Source of the DNA: Cyprinodon diabolis
Taxonomy: Eukaryota > Chordata > Actinopteri > Cyprinodontiformes > Cyprinodontidae
DNA: 64,000 nucleotides
Direction of reading: 5' to 3'
Assembly (NCBI GenBank): GCA_030533445.1
Contig: CM060081.1
Span: 37,061,111-37,125,110, forward strand
This document shows positions 47,400-60,649 of the stretch, one piece after another. A program made the translations under genes and the position numbers. The notes below the pieces were generated by a model. The model made no database searches. It was not told the origin of the DNA and was given only the letters and a program-made list of their open reading frames with translations. Position 1 is the first letter of the stretch. Each line of letters opens with the position of its first letter.

Positions 47400-50300
47400 G
47401 AGGAGGAGGTTTTTTGAAAGTGATAAAGAATGTAAGTATCTTACTTTGACTAGATCCACACGGTCAAATACAATATCTGCAAAGAAAAAGTTTAATGATA
47501 AACCTGCCTGAAACAAAGCTGTAATAGACATTGTAATACTTATACTATGCCAGTGGGTGCGTGCTACCGCTGCCATACAGGTAAGGAAGGTATAAAAAGA
47601 AGGGAGAAGTTGGATTGAAAGGATGAAAGCAAAATAGTCACTCTGTTTTTTTGTGTCTGATGATCATAAATAATTAGAATCAACTTTATTAAGCGTGATG
47701 CACAAATAGGAAGTCTGAGGTCTGTTCCAACTGCTCCTATTGTGTCAACATTGGTGAAATATGTAAAAAAAAAAAAAAAAAAAAGGAACAAGCAGGAAAT
47801 GCGTGCATGCATGTGCATAAGTCCCTTTTTTTTTTTTAAGACAACTGCATGTTTTGGTTGTATATGTTTATTTGTTTAGCAGCAGAGTGCTGACTACCGA
47901 TGCTGTAGGTAACTATGCTTAAAATAATATTCAAAAGAATATCACATCTTTTACCCAAATTGTAAAATATTAGTCAAGCTTAATATTATTTAATATCTTT
48001 AAGGTATTTGGAGAAATTATGTTTAAAGGAAAATAAATCAAACACTTATATATATAAAAAAAAAAAAAACATGATATCCATTGCTTAGGAAGAATTGTCT
48101 GCAGTGTTAAACAGTAAGACATTATTCAAAGAAACCTTGCCAAGCTCCATAATAGAAAGCCACATTTAGAAATGCTTCTAATTTAAAAAGATGGAAAGTT
48201 AAAGTGTTTCCTGGGCTCTGATGCAACTGAAAGGAGCCTCATTTCCCCTCATTTCATACAGTGGAAATGAGTATTAAGGCAAATTGAGTAAATCTGATGT
48301 TTTTAAAGAAATAGATTCTGTCTTTCAGACCAAGAGAAACAGGACCATCCAGGCAGGAGCTAAAAAACTAAAAGTCAGGCTCTGTGGCAGTAAAACATTG
48401 TATTAGAGCCACTGGCAAAGGTTATTTCAACTTGTGTGATGAAAGCACTCATGCAGAAAGTGCACAGAAATTTTAGAGCAACATATGCTGAATTGGAGTG
48501 GACATGTATCCAAGAAAGCCCACACATTATCCCTTATAGTGGTGCATAAGGCCATTATGCATACATTACAAAGACAAGAGGATTGGGGCACCTACAGCCC
48601 TCATGTTAATAAGAAGAAGGAGACTAAACCAAATCTGAAAAACATTTCATTCTTAATGCCAGAATAACTTGAATCATATTTTTAGGGAAATGTTCCAGGC
48701 CTGTTATGACAGACACTATTTTCTTCCCCCAATTGAATATAAAACATAAAACTGAAAGGAGGACTAATTTAAACTGGAGCTATATTAAAATCTAAAAATT
48801 ATTATTTTCAATGCTAAGCTTCTGATTTGAGGTCACAGCTGACATAGATGTTAACATGTAAACAGCTTTTCTCAACACTTTTTATGAGCTTTAGTGAAGA
48901 GATACAAAACAAATAAACACACATAGACATTGGCAAACCCTCCAGCCCAGCATTTATAAAATTATTTTTACTTTAATTTTCAAATCTAACCACAAGTTTA
49001 GTGATATACCGAAGGTGTCATCATTCTAAGGTCAGTAACACTAAACATGTTTCACTTTATTGCAGAATATAAAACTCTTGCAGCATCAAAACTACATTTC
49101 TTTATTGGAAAATGAAATTTGAGCCAAACATTTATAAACTGGGTCTCAGCTTTTAAAAGAAAATTAGCAGATTCTTCAAGGCTGAGATGATAATCATTCC
49201 TCCTGGTAACAGCATCTGACACTTTTTCTATTTTTCAAAATGTCCTCACAGGCACAAAAGCCTTATTATCTTGATTAATTCCAAATTTACAGTACTAGTA
49301 TAATAAATCAAAGTAAGATAGATAGTTTAGATATCTGCCCATAGTTAAGAAAGTTACCTTAGAAGTAACTGCAGACCAATTTGGCTCCCACGTTAACTAA
49401 GGTGATCGTTAGAGTTAACAGCTAAGGGGTACATTTTAATCAACTAGAATGTCATTGTATCTTTGCCACCAATACAGACAGAGCAACCATTACAACAGTG
49501 TCTGACTCCATTTGCATGGATAGTTGTTTCTGCAGCAGGGTTTTACTGCTCAGTCCGTACTTGTCCTTGCATTGTCAGAACGCAGACAGAAACAAAAATG
49601 CTCAGTCACCAGCTTTCTATGTAAGTCTTGTAATGCTAATGGATGTTTGTCTCTATTCATGCAGGTTTTCTGAACTTACTCGCATTGCAAAGAGGATGCA
49701 GAGTGGGCTTGTGTGTGGATGTGACTAAGCATCTGCTCTGTCTTATGGAGATATTGTCTATTTGAGTGCCTATGTTTATTTTGAAGACGTCGGAGCATAT
49801 CTACGTCTGAATTCGTTTTTTTGTTAGTTTTTTTAATGCTGCCTCTGAATCATAATGCTAATTCATGTACCTGTAAACACAAACTCTGCCTGAAGAAGTT
49901 CCTCGCAAAGCCTTTTTTTTAAGAGAGCAAAACAGTGCGTACAGAAACAAATAACAAACGAGGCTGTTCAGTGTCCTCGGGGAGGGATCACATTTAAAAT
50001 GTTAGGTAAACACCAACATCCAGGTTTGACTGACAGGTTTTGTGATCAATTCAAAACTGTTTAGGGTTGCTTCTGTTAAGAGATAAACCAAAACTTCTCA
50101 CAGACATCTGGTGAATGAGTTAATAAGACAGTGAATACATTACTGAGAGGATTTTAAGTAATAAACGGCTTCAAAACTAAGGATATTTCGAGATATTCAG
50201 GGAGGAAAACAACATCTGAGAGAATGAGAAAATGAAATGTTTAAAGTGGAGGCTGGGATTTGTCTCAACAAATAATGTAAAAAAAGGCACAATGATGCAG

Positions 50301-51050
50301 GTGAAATGGACTCTACTGAAATGAGTGATGAATGATTGAGATAATAAAATGGAGAGAAAGTCGCAACACAACACAATCCAGGGATTTTATATGGAAGAAA
50401 GAATCAAGATTGGAAGAACATTTGCTAAAATATGAATTATTGTGGAGTTATCCTGGAAAAACAAACAGATCGAGTAAAAACAAGGTCACGCAGAGATTTG
50501 TGAATAAGTACATAAGCTACAGATCAGATAATAAAATATTCAGTTAAAACCAAGATTAGGACAAAAAAATAATGTTCCGCAGAAACAGAAAAAAACAGAT
50601 TGATAAGAGGAGAAAGAAGGATATTCTGCAGATGAGTTTTGGTGATTTCATCTGAGAAATGTATCCTTTACTGTTCTCATAGAAGATTATATAGGCTTTA
50701 TGCCCCCAACAGTGGAAGCTGCATCACCCGCTCCTCTTGTTTTTCCCTGAAGTCAGTCTGAATGCAAACATGTGGAGTATGTGACCAGTTTAGCTTAATG
50801 AGAACAGGAAAGACAGAAAACAACTCACCAGGGTTTTAGTACAGGAGCAGTGGCTAATGCATGGGAGAGCGAGGGAAGTCCTGTGTATTTTTGCTGAAGT
50901 AATTGAACTAATTGAACGCCCTTAAGAGTTTAGAATTGTAGCTCCTATAGAGGAAGAAGAGCTTCGAGGGATTATTATGAAAACATATATCTGAAATGTC
51001 ACCCGTGCAAATCTGAAAAGTCACCGGTGCAAATTTGGATTAAAAAATCA
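47400..51050. other. AT-rich intronic sequence
   Basis: Includes an A20 run near 47765. No element or exon recognised. Confidence 0.35.
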
Positions 51051-51074
51051 ATGTTCAATGGGAGTCAAATAAGG

Positions 51075-51530
51075 AAAAACTGAAAGACTTCTTGGATTTT
51101 CTTGGTGCGCTTCTATCTTATTTATGTTCACTTGTTATGAAAAAAAGTACTGGTCATTACTCTCTCCGTTCTCAGGCTGTTGTCTTGTTTTCTGTCCCAC
51201 GTGTCAGTACTAAGCTGGGTAAAAAAGGCCTTTGCTTACTCTGCTCCCTTTACATGGAATTTGCTGCAAAATAACTTGAAACTTAGTAAATTGGTTCCTT
51301 TGAATATTTTTAAGGTGAGAATGAGATGTTTTGAGTTGAAATCCCTCACATGTCAATGTTTTAATTGAAATTTTATTGTAAGTGCATATTTGGCTTTTAT
51401 GTGTGTGTCTTTGTACGTATGTAATGATGTGATGTAATTTTGATGCCTATCTTGGTCAGTTCTCCCTTGCAAAAGAGATTTTTAATCTCAATGGGTATTA
51501 CCTAAAGGATAAAAAAATAAAAAATAACTG
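51075..51530 (+). mobile_element. LINE ORF2 C-terminal fragment, frameshifted
   Basis: Two overlapping frames: GHYSLRSQAVVLFSVPRVST with KLGKKG, then after a frameshift VKKAFAYSAPFTWNLLQNNL with KLSKLVPLNIFK. This is the R-x-S-L-R...P-R-x-x-T-x-x-G-x-x-x-F-x-Y-x-A-P-x-x-W-N end of a non-LTR ORF2. The 3' tail has TCTCCCTTGCAAAAGAGATT then TTTAATCTCAATGGG and an A-rich end. Confidence 0.7.
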
Positions 51531-51539
51531 TCCTATTTT

Positions 51540-54500
51540 AGAATACAAAAATTGGATTGAATTACTGGATACATGCAATAAAGAATTAATCTTAGTTAAA
51601 TTATTTTCCTAGCTTCATCTTGAGATTCCTCTTTCCTAATATTAGTAAGTTTATTTATTCACCATTCCGAAAACTGGGAAACTGAAAACTGAAGATAATT
51701 TTAAGCATTTTAAGTAAAGAGCATTTAAGCAACAGCTTTAATCATTAAACATTTAGCAAATTCTGAGCAATAAGATCCTTTTTCCTCATTTATCGTAAAT
51801 GATTAAATCAGAAGCAACCTGAACGGCTATAACTTCTCCTTGCACAGCTTTGTCTTTTTTTTTTTTTTTTACACCTCTTACAACCAACATCCGTTCAGTG
51901 CGTTATCTCCCTCTTCAATTCACACCATAGTGCTCATCCTCCCAAAGTGTTTTCTTTATTTTGCACCAAAACGAACGCAGTGAGGCTGCCTTGTTGACCA
52001 TAGCACAGACTGACAGAGCCTGAATAAAATCATGATAATAGAGCTTTAAATCAGGGTTTAAAGCAAACATGTAACTCACTGCTGGGAAAAAACTTCTACA
52101 GTATGGGGTTCTTCATCTTCAGGATGTTTTGCCACAACTTAAAATAAAGGCACATGCTTCAGGGCTTTTTGTCTATTTGAATTTGGTATCTGGATTTTTT
52201 GGGAATAGCTGAGCTCAGATTCTGTTGTTTTTTTTTTTCATCCCTTCTGTTTTTTTTAAATCCCTGCTTCCTCCGGTCACCTTAGATTCCAGTTTGTTAT
52301 ACTTTAGCTGCATTGCATCAGATAATCACCTTCCTAAACCATAACACAAGACTAAGCATGTACTGTACCTAAAATTCTGAATTTAATTACTTAGGAAAAC
52401 AATAATATATATGCTCAGAAATAAGACTGATCATGTATATATTCTCCATCAGTTAACTGGAGGCCTGATGGTTGAGCCATTCTTCACATGATGAATTCTG
52501 CTGAATACTTTAGTGGAAAAAATATCCACAGAAAAAAATCTAACTCGATAAAGTCCAATGAGCATTACTAAATGTCCACAACAGCCCCGACAGTTTTCCT
52601 CTAATTACCAGGAGGCAAATTGACCCAGTCATTAATCCTTTGAACAGTGACAGTCAGCAAAAGCATCTGCCCAAATGGCACGCCTCGCCCAGGGGTGAAA
52701 CATTCCAGCTGACAGCCTGTTTGAACAAGGACTGATCTGACCTGAGCCCCCAGCTATGGAAACCTCATATTGATTGTATATTTTGTGATGTTTCGTGGTA
52801 ATGTCTACTAAGTGGTTATTCTGCTTAGATTAAACTGACTGATCTGTGAGCTGTGGGTGAGGCCAAACTCTCTGCCTGGGACCAGATAAGGTCATAAAAT
52901 CATACACAAGGATAATCTCTCTTGCCACAGGCATTTTCTGTGTGGAACTTCAAAAGAGCTCAATAATTGGATTAAACGCAAAGAGAATGTTCTCTGGAGT
53001 TCAACTTTCTCTGTATCTACAACAGTTAAGGTGATTTAAGGCAAGAACGCAGAATCGCCTTAAAGAATTCTCCTTTCTGATTATTGGATGAGTTCTTCTC
53101 TGGCAAACAAGACAAAAAAAAAAATCAAGATTGGTGAAAAGCTACAGAACTGAGGTCAAGGTTGAAAAAAAGGGAAAATGCAAGATTTAGAAGCATAATC
53201 TGTAAAATCGCATTGGAAAACATTTTATGTCACAATGTGGATTTAAAAGTTGATTAAATAAAACTGAAGCTGAGGTCAAACAGAATGTGAAGAAGCCAAA
53301 CAGTGGGAGGGTGCTTTGTGAAAAAATCATGTGAAGAGGTCATTTCAGGACTGCTTAAGTTACATAGCAGCAAAATTGAAAACACTGTAGTTTTGGGACT
53401 AACAGTTGTGAATGAAAATGTTCTGTTTCTTTCTTTTTGACAGATGTTAAAATAAAACGACTCATGTGAAAAAAAGGAAAGGATAATTATTAAATATTAT
53501 AGTGTTTATTTATTGTTGTTTTCATAAAAATGATGCATTACAGCACTATTTTTAGCCATTGCACCCCCTAATCCCCAAACAAAAGATATATTCTGTTGAC
53601 TTTTTGCTAATTAATTAATATGGAGGGTTTAAGAAACAATCAGAAGAATACAGACATCCAGTGCACAAGAAAAGTTGTTGTTTTTTTCAGCAGGTCTAAC
53701 AAAGGTAAATAAAAACTAAATGCATTCTTCCTGTTGTTAAGTTTTCATTCTACTTTATATTAATGATCAGCATTTTTCATTTAGACATACTCTTCTGCAA
53801 TAGTAGGAAGGCAGGAAAAAATAGCATAAAAGGATCAAATACGACCAATCCAGGTGTACCACAAGCCTCACTGTGACCCTGATGGATAAGCAGTAAAAGA
53901 AGGATGGATGAATCAAAGAAAACTGTTACACAAGGAAAAGCTGATCACACTGAAGTTTTCTGTATTGTAAATCTCTTCATTCCTAACTTCCACTGGAACT
54001 GAATATCCTCAAAGCCTCTCCTCTGTTCCATGACTTGGCAGTGGTCATCATTTCTAAAGCTCAAAAACCTGCTAATCTGTCTCTATGCTGGTGTGTGAGT
54101 ACAAAAAGTAGGTTAGGGGGCATAAGGCTGAGAAACTGTAAACCCTCTGCAGTGTGCTCTGTCAATCTGTCATACATCCACGTTGGCCACAGAATGTTGG
54201 GTTTCACGGCATGGCAACACTGTAAGGATTTACAGTGACCAGACCTCTGCATGCTTTAACAATGACACTAAGAAGATTTCACAATACTCTCCATCTTTTT
54301 TTAGTGTTTTCAGACTCACATCTAGCATCATGATTGGTTTACTATGATTTAATTCAGACAGAGCAGCATCACCATCCATACCAAACAGTGGAAGTGCATT
54401 ATCCACTAAGCATTGATTTAGGTTCAACATGAAATAAAAAAATAAAACTAAAGAAACTGTTTGGTTTCAGCATCATCTGACTACTAACATTTAACATGAC

Positions 54501-54740
54501 CTCTACATATTAACAAATGTTTCCCTGTTACTCCCATTACACAATGGCACTCATTCATCAGCTTTTTATGCTACATTTAACACTGTATCATAAAAAGTTT
54601 GATCATCTGATAAACCAGACAGCCAGAACTTTTTTATGGCATGATTAACATTTCACCAAATGAGCTTCACATCTTTGACATAATTTAAGTGTGCATATTT
54701 GTAGTTGTAACAGAATTAACACAACAATAACCCAAAAGTA
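51540..54740. other. Intronic sequence with a candidate conserved block
   Basis: 52600-52930 is low-repeat and balanced in composition (GCCTGGGACCAGATAAGGTC; one GATAAG GATA-type site). No repeat or exon was recognised in the rest. Confidence 0.3.
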
Positions 54741-54745
54741 ACACA

Positions 54746-55145
54746 CTTAAAGGTATACGGGAGGATTTTTGTGAATTTTTGATAAGTCTCCACTTTAAAA
54801 AAATGCACATTCACAACCCTTTACCCGCTCCAGAGAGGGAACACTTATTAAAAAGGTGTGAGAGCATGCTCCATTTCTCCTTTTGCACGCTCTGTTTAAA
54901 AGTTGCTATTTGCCTCACTCGTACAAGCTTTCTTTCCAAAAGATTTGCAATTTTTCCACTAAGTCAGACTCAGAATAAGAATCAGAAATACTTTAATAAT
55001 CCCAGAGGGAAATTACTTTTGTTACACGCTCCAGATGCAATAAATGTATATATTACATTATATTATCTTGTGTGGTTTGTCTCACCACCGGTAAGTGAAA
55101 ATGGGGACGGGCCTGTAGGTCAGCCTTACATTAACATATTACCAG
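54746..55145 (+). repeat. Dispersed non-autonomous element, copy 2, interrupted
   Basis: Matches 982-1290 from CTTAAAGGTATA through AAGTCAGACTC, then is broken by about 110 bp, and resumes with ACCACCGGTAAGTGAAAATG GGGACGGGC. Same orientation as copy 1. No coding capacity. Confidence 0.6.
54971..55080 (-). mobile_element. Short LINE/SINE 3' tail nested in the repeat
   Basis: Reading on minus: AAAGTAATTTCCCTCTGGGA followed by TTATTAAAGTATTTCTGATT and CTTATTCT, the typical Rex1/SINE 3' end. Nearly all the element is truncated away. Flanks GACTC and GTCTC may be a short target duplication. Confidence 0.5.
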
Positions 55146-55149
55146 AATG

Positions 55150-58100
55150 ACTGATAATTAGGAGAACCACTTATTTTGATGATCCACCCCGAAAAAGAAC
55201 ATCCTCCACATTACCTTTAAATTTTATAGTTCATTCATACTTATTTTCTGGTTAAGGTGAATAATGATTATCTAAAACAGCCGGGGCATTCTTAGAAAAG
55301 TGAAGCCTTATTCCTAGATGGTCAGTTGGTCCCGATATGTCATACATTTAAGAAAAAGAGGCAGTGACACCCAAAGAAAAGCAATGTACCTAATCAAAAT
55401 GCAGCAGAACACTGAACACCAATCCACTGATTTCCAGAGCACACAGAGGTTAGCAACCAGCAACACATCAAATGTGAGAAACACATTTCAAAGGGGACCT
55501 GATGTTTCCCAAAATTCAATTTCCTCATGTTCTGACCCATGTGGTTTTAAAAATGTCAGAATACATGGGGAGATGGGAAACTGTGAGAGCAGCACAAGCA
55601 TTTGACCAGCTAGAAAGCAGTTTTTTTTCTTAACTTTTTTTTTTGGTTCATACCTAATGTACACTTTTAGAATGCCTTATGTCTACGTAGCAGTATGAAA
55701 GAGCTTCATTCAGAAATATTAATTTACAGATTCTGAGGGGAATTTCACCCAAAGATTGTCCCCCTAAAAATATCATTATGATTGATTTACCATAAATTAT
55801 TTGCTTAACATAAAAACGTCTTTATCAATATGTAAAATGTTTATTTATATTTAATGTTTCCCAACAAAACACTTATGGTCATTGTTAGGTCTGTCCACAA
55901 TATAAAAGAATAAACTCATACAGAGTTTAATCATGAGGATACATGCTTTATGAAGTCATAACAGTAAATAATAGAAATTAGTGCACAGATGCATTTCTAA
56001 AACAAACAATACATCAAACAGAGAACATTAGTTCCTCAGACAAAACATAAAATTTTCTGTTCTTCAGATTCCTTGAATGTCAAATTTATCTAGCGATTTC
56101 ATGTGAAACATGTGTTACATGGTTTTCCTAATATATGAGAGTAAGAACAAGAGAGACAAAGTCTGATTCGGCCGAGTTCAGAGGATTTGATGTGCGATAT
56201 TGAAATATGAAATGGATTCATAATCTTTCTGCCAGGAAAAGACGGGAGATCACGAGGTTAATCCCAATTCACATTCACTTGACGGTGACAGTCAGTCTAA
56301 TGAAATTTCGTCCGCTGAAAAAAAAGAAAAAACGTGCTCTAACATTGTTGAACAAAGACCACTTTGGGAAATAAAAGAAGATTCAATTTTTTAGTTCTGC
56401 TCAAGCCCACCAGCCTGCTAGAGGTGGGACAGAGGCTGAAATGAAAACGGAGGTGGGATTAGAAAAGCAGAATTCACTGCAGAAGAAAGAGAAACATGAA
56501 CCATGAGGTGGTAAAGAGCATTATTAAGGTATAATAAAAAACAGAGGTAAAATTTCATATACAGCAAAAAAAAAGAATCCTGTTTCAATAAATTCATAGT
56601 GTGAAATAAGTTTGCTTTTTGTAACATTACATATTTAAGATGAATCTCAACACATAAAACATTACTGCAGTGAAATCTAGAAGAAAAACAACAGTAAGAT
56701 TACAACTAAAACTAACTTTAACTGGATGAAAGCTTGTTTCTCTGATGTTTAGACTTATGATGCTTCAGTCACTAGTTTTTTCATACATTTGCATCAACAC
56801 AAAATGAGGCATTTGATAAATGGCCAATTTATTTACGAATGCCTGGTAACTGTGTCTATTTACTAAATGCCTATTGTTCTCGTTTAATTTTGGAGCCATT
56901 TAATTGTTTGTCAATGTGTACACACCATTGTAATGGTTTTTAACTGCCTTTACACTCAATATGATTTTTTTTTAGGTTTTTACAGAATTAGTGGCTTGTT
57001 TTTTTGCTGTGTTTTTTTTTCTGTACAGTAGGCTGACAGGAAAGGGGGTACAAGACAGGGGGAGAGACCTCAAAGGACCACAGGTCACATTCAAACCCAG
57101 GTCAACCACTTCGAGGACGTATATGGGTCGTGAATGGAAACCACGGCTTCACCAAAGCACGTTACCACCAGGAAGTCCAAACAATTTTTTCTTATTTCAA
57201 AACAAATTACTATCAGAAAATGTGGTTTTGTGACACCATGAATGTTATCTACCGGCGGGCGGTCAAACTAAGTTACTTTTGGTTTCATCAGGGTTCACAA
57301 TCTCTAGTATTTTAAGAGGTCAATAGACAAAAACATTTATTTGAATTATAATCAATCCAATAACGATACGATAAAAACATTTCAGGAAATAATATACAGC
57401 TTAAAATACATTTATATATAGGGTTGGAGCATTTCAACAACTTAGATTTATTTATAAATGCCAGAGAGGATGTGCCCTTGCAGATTATACTGATAATTTC
57501 TGGGATTGTCCAAAATTAACAAACAATGGAAAGATGTACAAAGTGAAATTATTACATGTTTCTGCCATCTAAGTTTGTACAACTTCCTTATTATGAAATC
57601 AGATATAAGCACAGATCTGCTCAAAGCATTAGTCTCTCTGCTCTGATGCAGTTTGCACAAATTAAAAGGGTATATAATACAGAACTTTATATTTAAAATG
57701 TATTATGTGAACTGCTTTGATATTCAGTAATAAGTACAGGAAAATAAAAGATTTTAAAAGTTTTAAAAAACGGAGATGATAGACGTAGTTTTTGTGAACT
57801 TCCCTTGGGAATTAATATTCAAAGTGACCTCCAGCACCCTGCTTCTCAACTGCACAAAGAGCAGGCTCACAGATAAAGCATACTTCTTACATAGTACCTA
57901 ATTGAGTAAAAACAGATTTTCGAGACTTCCGTTTGCCCAATACGAATGTGAAAAGATGTTATGTGAAGAAGGGAACATGAATGCAACAAAAACAAGGTTG
58001 TCCTTGTTTTAGCATTCAGTGCAGAACTGGATGAGTCACTGGCTCCAAAGAAAAGCTTCTCACAACAGCAAACCCAAGCTCATCCAATAACAGTTCAATG

Positions 58101-58380
58101 TATTTACAGTTAGCAGCACAAAATCAAAATGGGATAATCCGCCCGTAGCGATACATACGCAAGGTCATCAGGTTAATTCAAAGTATGTGCTTTCCATTTT
58201 TTTTTTGCTAAAGTTTTAAGTCTACACTTGAAAAGAAGAACATGACGGATTTCCATCATAAAACCTCTGCATTTCAGCTTATTGTATAGTTAAAGTTAAA
58301 AAATAAACAAGATTGAATACTACATGCTACAATTAAAAGCAGATATATTGTTCTCCATGGGTTTGTGTCTTCAAAAATAT
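55150..58380. other. AT-rich intronic sequence
   Basis: 56150-56330 is slightly CpG-richer (TTCGTCCGCTG, CACGAGGTTAATCC) but unassigned. No exon or repeat recognised. Confidence 0.3.
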
Positions 58381-58385
58381 ATTAG

Positions 58386-58700
58386 ATGAGCTTTATTAAT
58401 CTCACAGCGGAGAAATTCACTGGTCACATATTGGCATAGTAATTAAAGAAGGTGCAAACAAGAAGGAAAAAGGTGCATTAAGAATAAAAAAATATATACA
58501 GTGTATCAAGATAAAGAAGGATTAAGGTGCAACTGTACATGTATCACACACAATGAAAAACAAAATAAAAATAAGAAATAAAAAAATGAAAAATACAAGG
58601 GAGTAACACAGAGATTTGAGGTGTCATATGTACCATCAGGATGGCTTATATACAGGGGGATTGACTTTTACATTAAAGTGTAGAACGTAAGGATTAAAGT
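58386..58700 (-). repeat. Rex1-like LINE 3' end, decayed
   Basis: GAGCTTTATTAATCTCACAG and CGGAGAAATTCACTGGTCAC match the start of the copies at 4765 and 24405, followed by similar A-rich and AAGGTGCA-containing sequence. No coding portion survives. Confidence 0.5.
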
Positions 58701-58799
58701 GTGGTAGGTAAGGAATTATATATATAATTTTAATATTTTGGATTTCTGTATGTGTAAAATAAACTCTAATAAAGTCTGACAAGAACAAAGATTTACAAT

Positions 58800-58995
58800 T
58801 GTTATGAGGCCTTGTGGAAGGCCCAGGACATGCTGGAGGGACTATGCCTCTGAGCTGGCCTGGTGTCGCCTCGGGGTCCCCCTAGAGCAACTAGAGGAGA
58901 TATGTGCGGATTGGGAAGTCTAGGCATCTCTGCTTAGACTGCGGCCGCCACGACCAAGCCCTGGATGACGGGGAAGAATATGGATGGATGGAAGT
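58800..58995 (+). mobile_element. Rex3-like (RTE) LINE 3' end
   Basis: GGAAGGCCCAGGACATGCTG, GAGGGACTATGCCTCTGAGC and TGGCCTGGTGTCGCCTCGGG read as the C-terminus R-x-W-x-D-Y of an RTE/Rex3 ORF, with stops. GACGGGGAAGAATATGGATG with a short GATG tail ends it. GC content is well above the neighbourhood. Confidence 0.7.
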
Positions 58996-58999
58996 TCCA

Positions 59000-60645
59000 C
59001 TTTATTTACACACATTACAAACTAACTCTATCTACAAATACAAGTTAGTCCCAGCCTTCAATTATGACCCCCCCCCCCCCAAGTGCTTTGATCCTCATAT
59101 GTTTTACTTTAATTCTATTTTTTTCTCACTCTGAGATCAATTTTGCTCATCTCTCTCTTTCATACAGTTTCAGAATCTAATCATTTCTACTGTTCCAAGA
59201 GCTTGGACTCAATCCCAGCTTTGCAGATTGTTTATAATTCTTTTGCTCTCTTTCCAAAGGGACCTCTCAAATCTGTTTATAGATAACAAACAACAAACTC
59301 TTTCCTAACCCACAGTAACACACTAATATCACTCTTTAACAAACGCTTTGCATAGAGAAGACATTAAAAAGAATGTGCAAGAAAATTGGTTCACATCAAA
59401 TAACAGGGACATAAGAGTCTTTAAGTTTATAGAAAAAAATAAAGGTGTTTAGAGGAGATATCAGGTAGGTTTATGAATCCCTTGATTAAAATATATATAT
59501 TTAACTTCTTTTTATTGTATAGTATATCAGAAAACAGATATCCATATGCTGTTTTCCCAGCTTGTCACTGTTATTGCCTTATAATGGCTTAATTAACTGT
59601 TAGCTTTGTGCGTGTGATGAGAAGCCTGAATTTATAATTACATAGTTACATCAACTGCTTCAGTGATTACTGGCTAAAGCTGCTGTACTTAGCTCTATGA
59701 TAAGAGTGAGTGAAGGGAAATTTAATGAGATTAAAGAAATTTCTTATATGTGATTGTATCATCAATGGTTTCGACCTCTATACACAAAATGACTGGAATG
59801 AAGAAAAAAGAAAGAAAATGGCTATATTCTTATCAAGAACTATGTAAAAATTGAAATTAAAGATGCATAGTTTAATGGTATGAGTAAGCTCTTTTCTCGC
59901 TATCTATGCATTGTTCAAAGTAGAACATTAAGAACATTTTTTTGGAAAGTTGGGGCAGGGTAAAAGAGCAGACTTTTCACTTTCAGTTACTCCTGTTCCC
60001 ATCCTTCCTATCATGAACTAAATGGATCTGCCTTAGTCCATAGCCTCAGAGTGCAGCCAACAAAAACACTGAAGCATCATAACATTATTTCCTATAATCT
60101 CTGAACCCCAAAAACAATTATATGACATGCAGGTTCTATAAATAAAAATCCAACCTTTGTATACGTACGTAAAAAACTTTTATTTGGCATTACACATTAT
60201 ATATTTATAAATGCACTTTATAAAATGCAGTCATACAGTTCACCGTTGTGTATAATCTTGTAGTAAACATCACACTAAAGTCATAACCTTTCCTGCATAT
60301 AATTGATTAAATGTATATTTAGTGTTAATTAATTGATACATATAAGATGTTGCATGACCCTTAAGAAGTGAAAACTTACCAGTTTTATTATGTTCATAGT
60401 GAATTTATTGCTCCTAGTTTCAGCCAGAATAATTATTATCTACCTAATGAAAGCTAGTAAGTAAACATTACAGTACAGCAGTAGTGCATTTCAAAATGCT
60501 TTACAGTACATCATAAAAACACCTAAACAAATTTGCAATAAAATCCTTCAAAAGATTAAAAACACCCATCAATTACACAGCTAATGATCAAAACATCAAT
60601 TGTCATACAGAATCCTAAAACCATCAACCAGATATTCATGATAAT
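59000..60645. other. AT-rich intronic sequence
   Basis: Contains a C13 run at 59068-59080. Nothing else recognised. Confidence 0.35.
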
Positions 60646-60649
60646 CATA

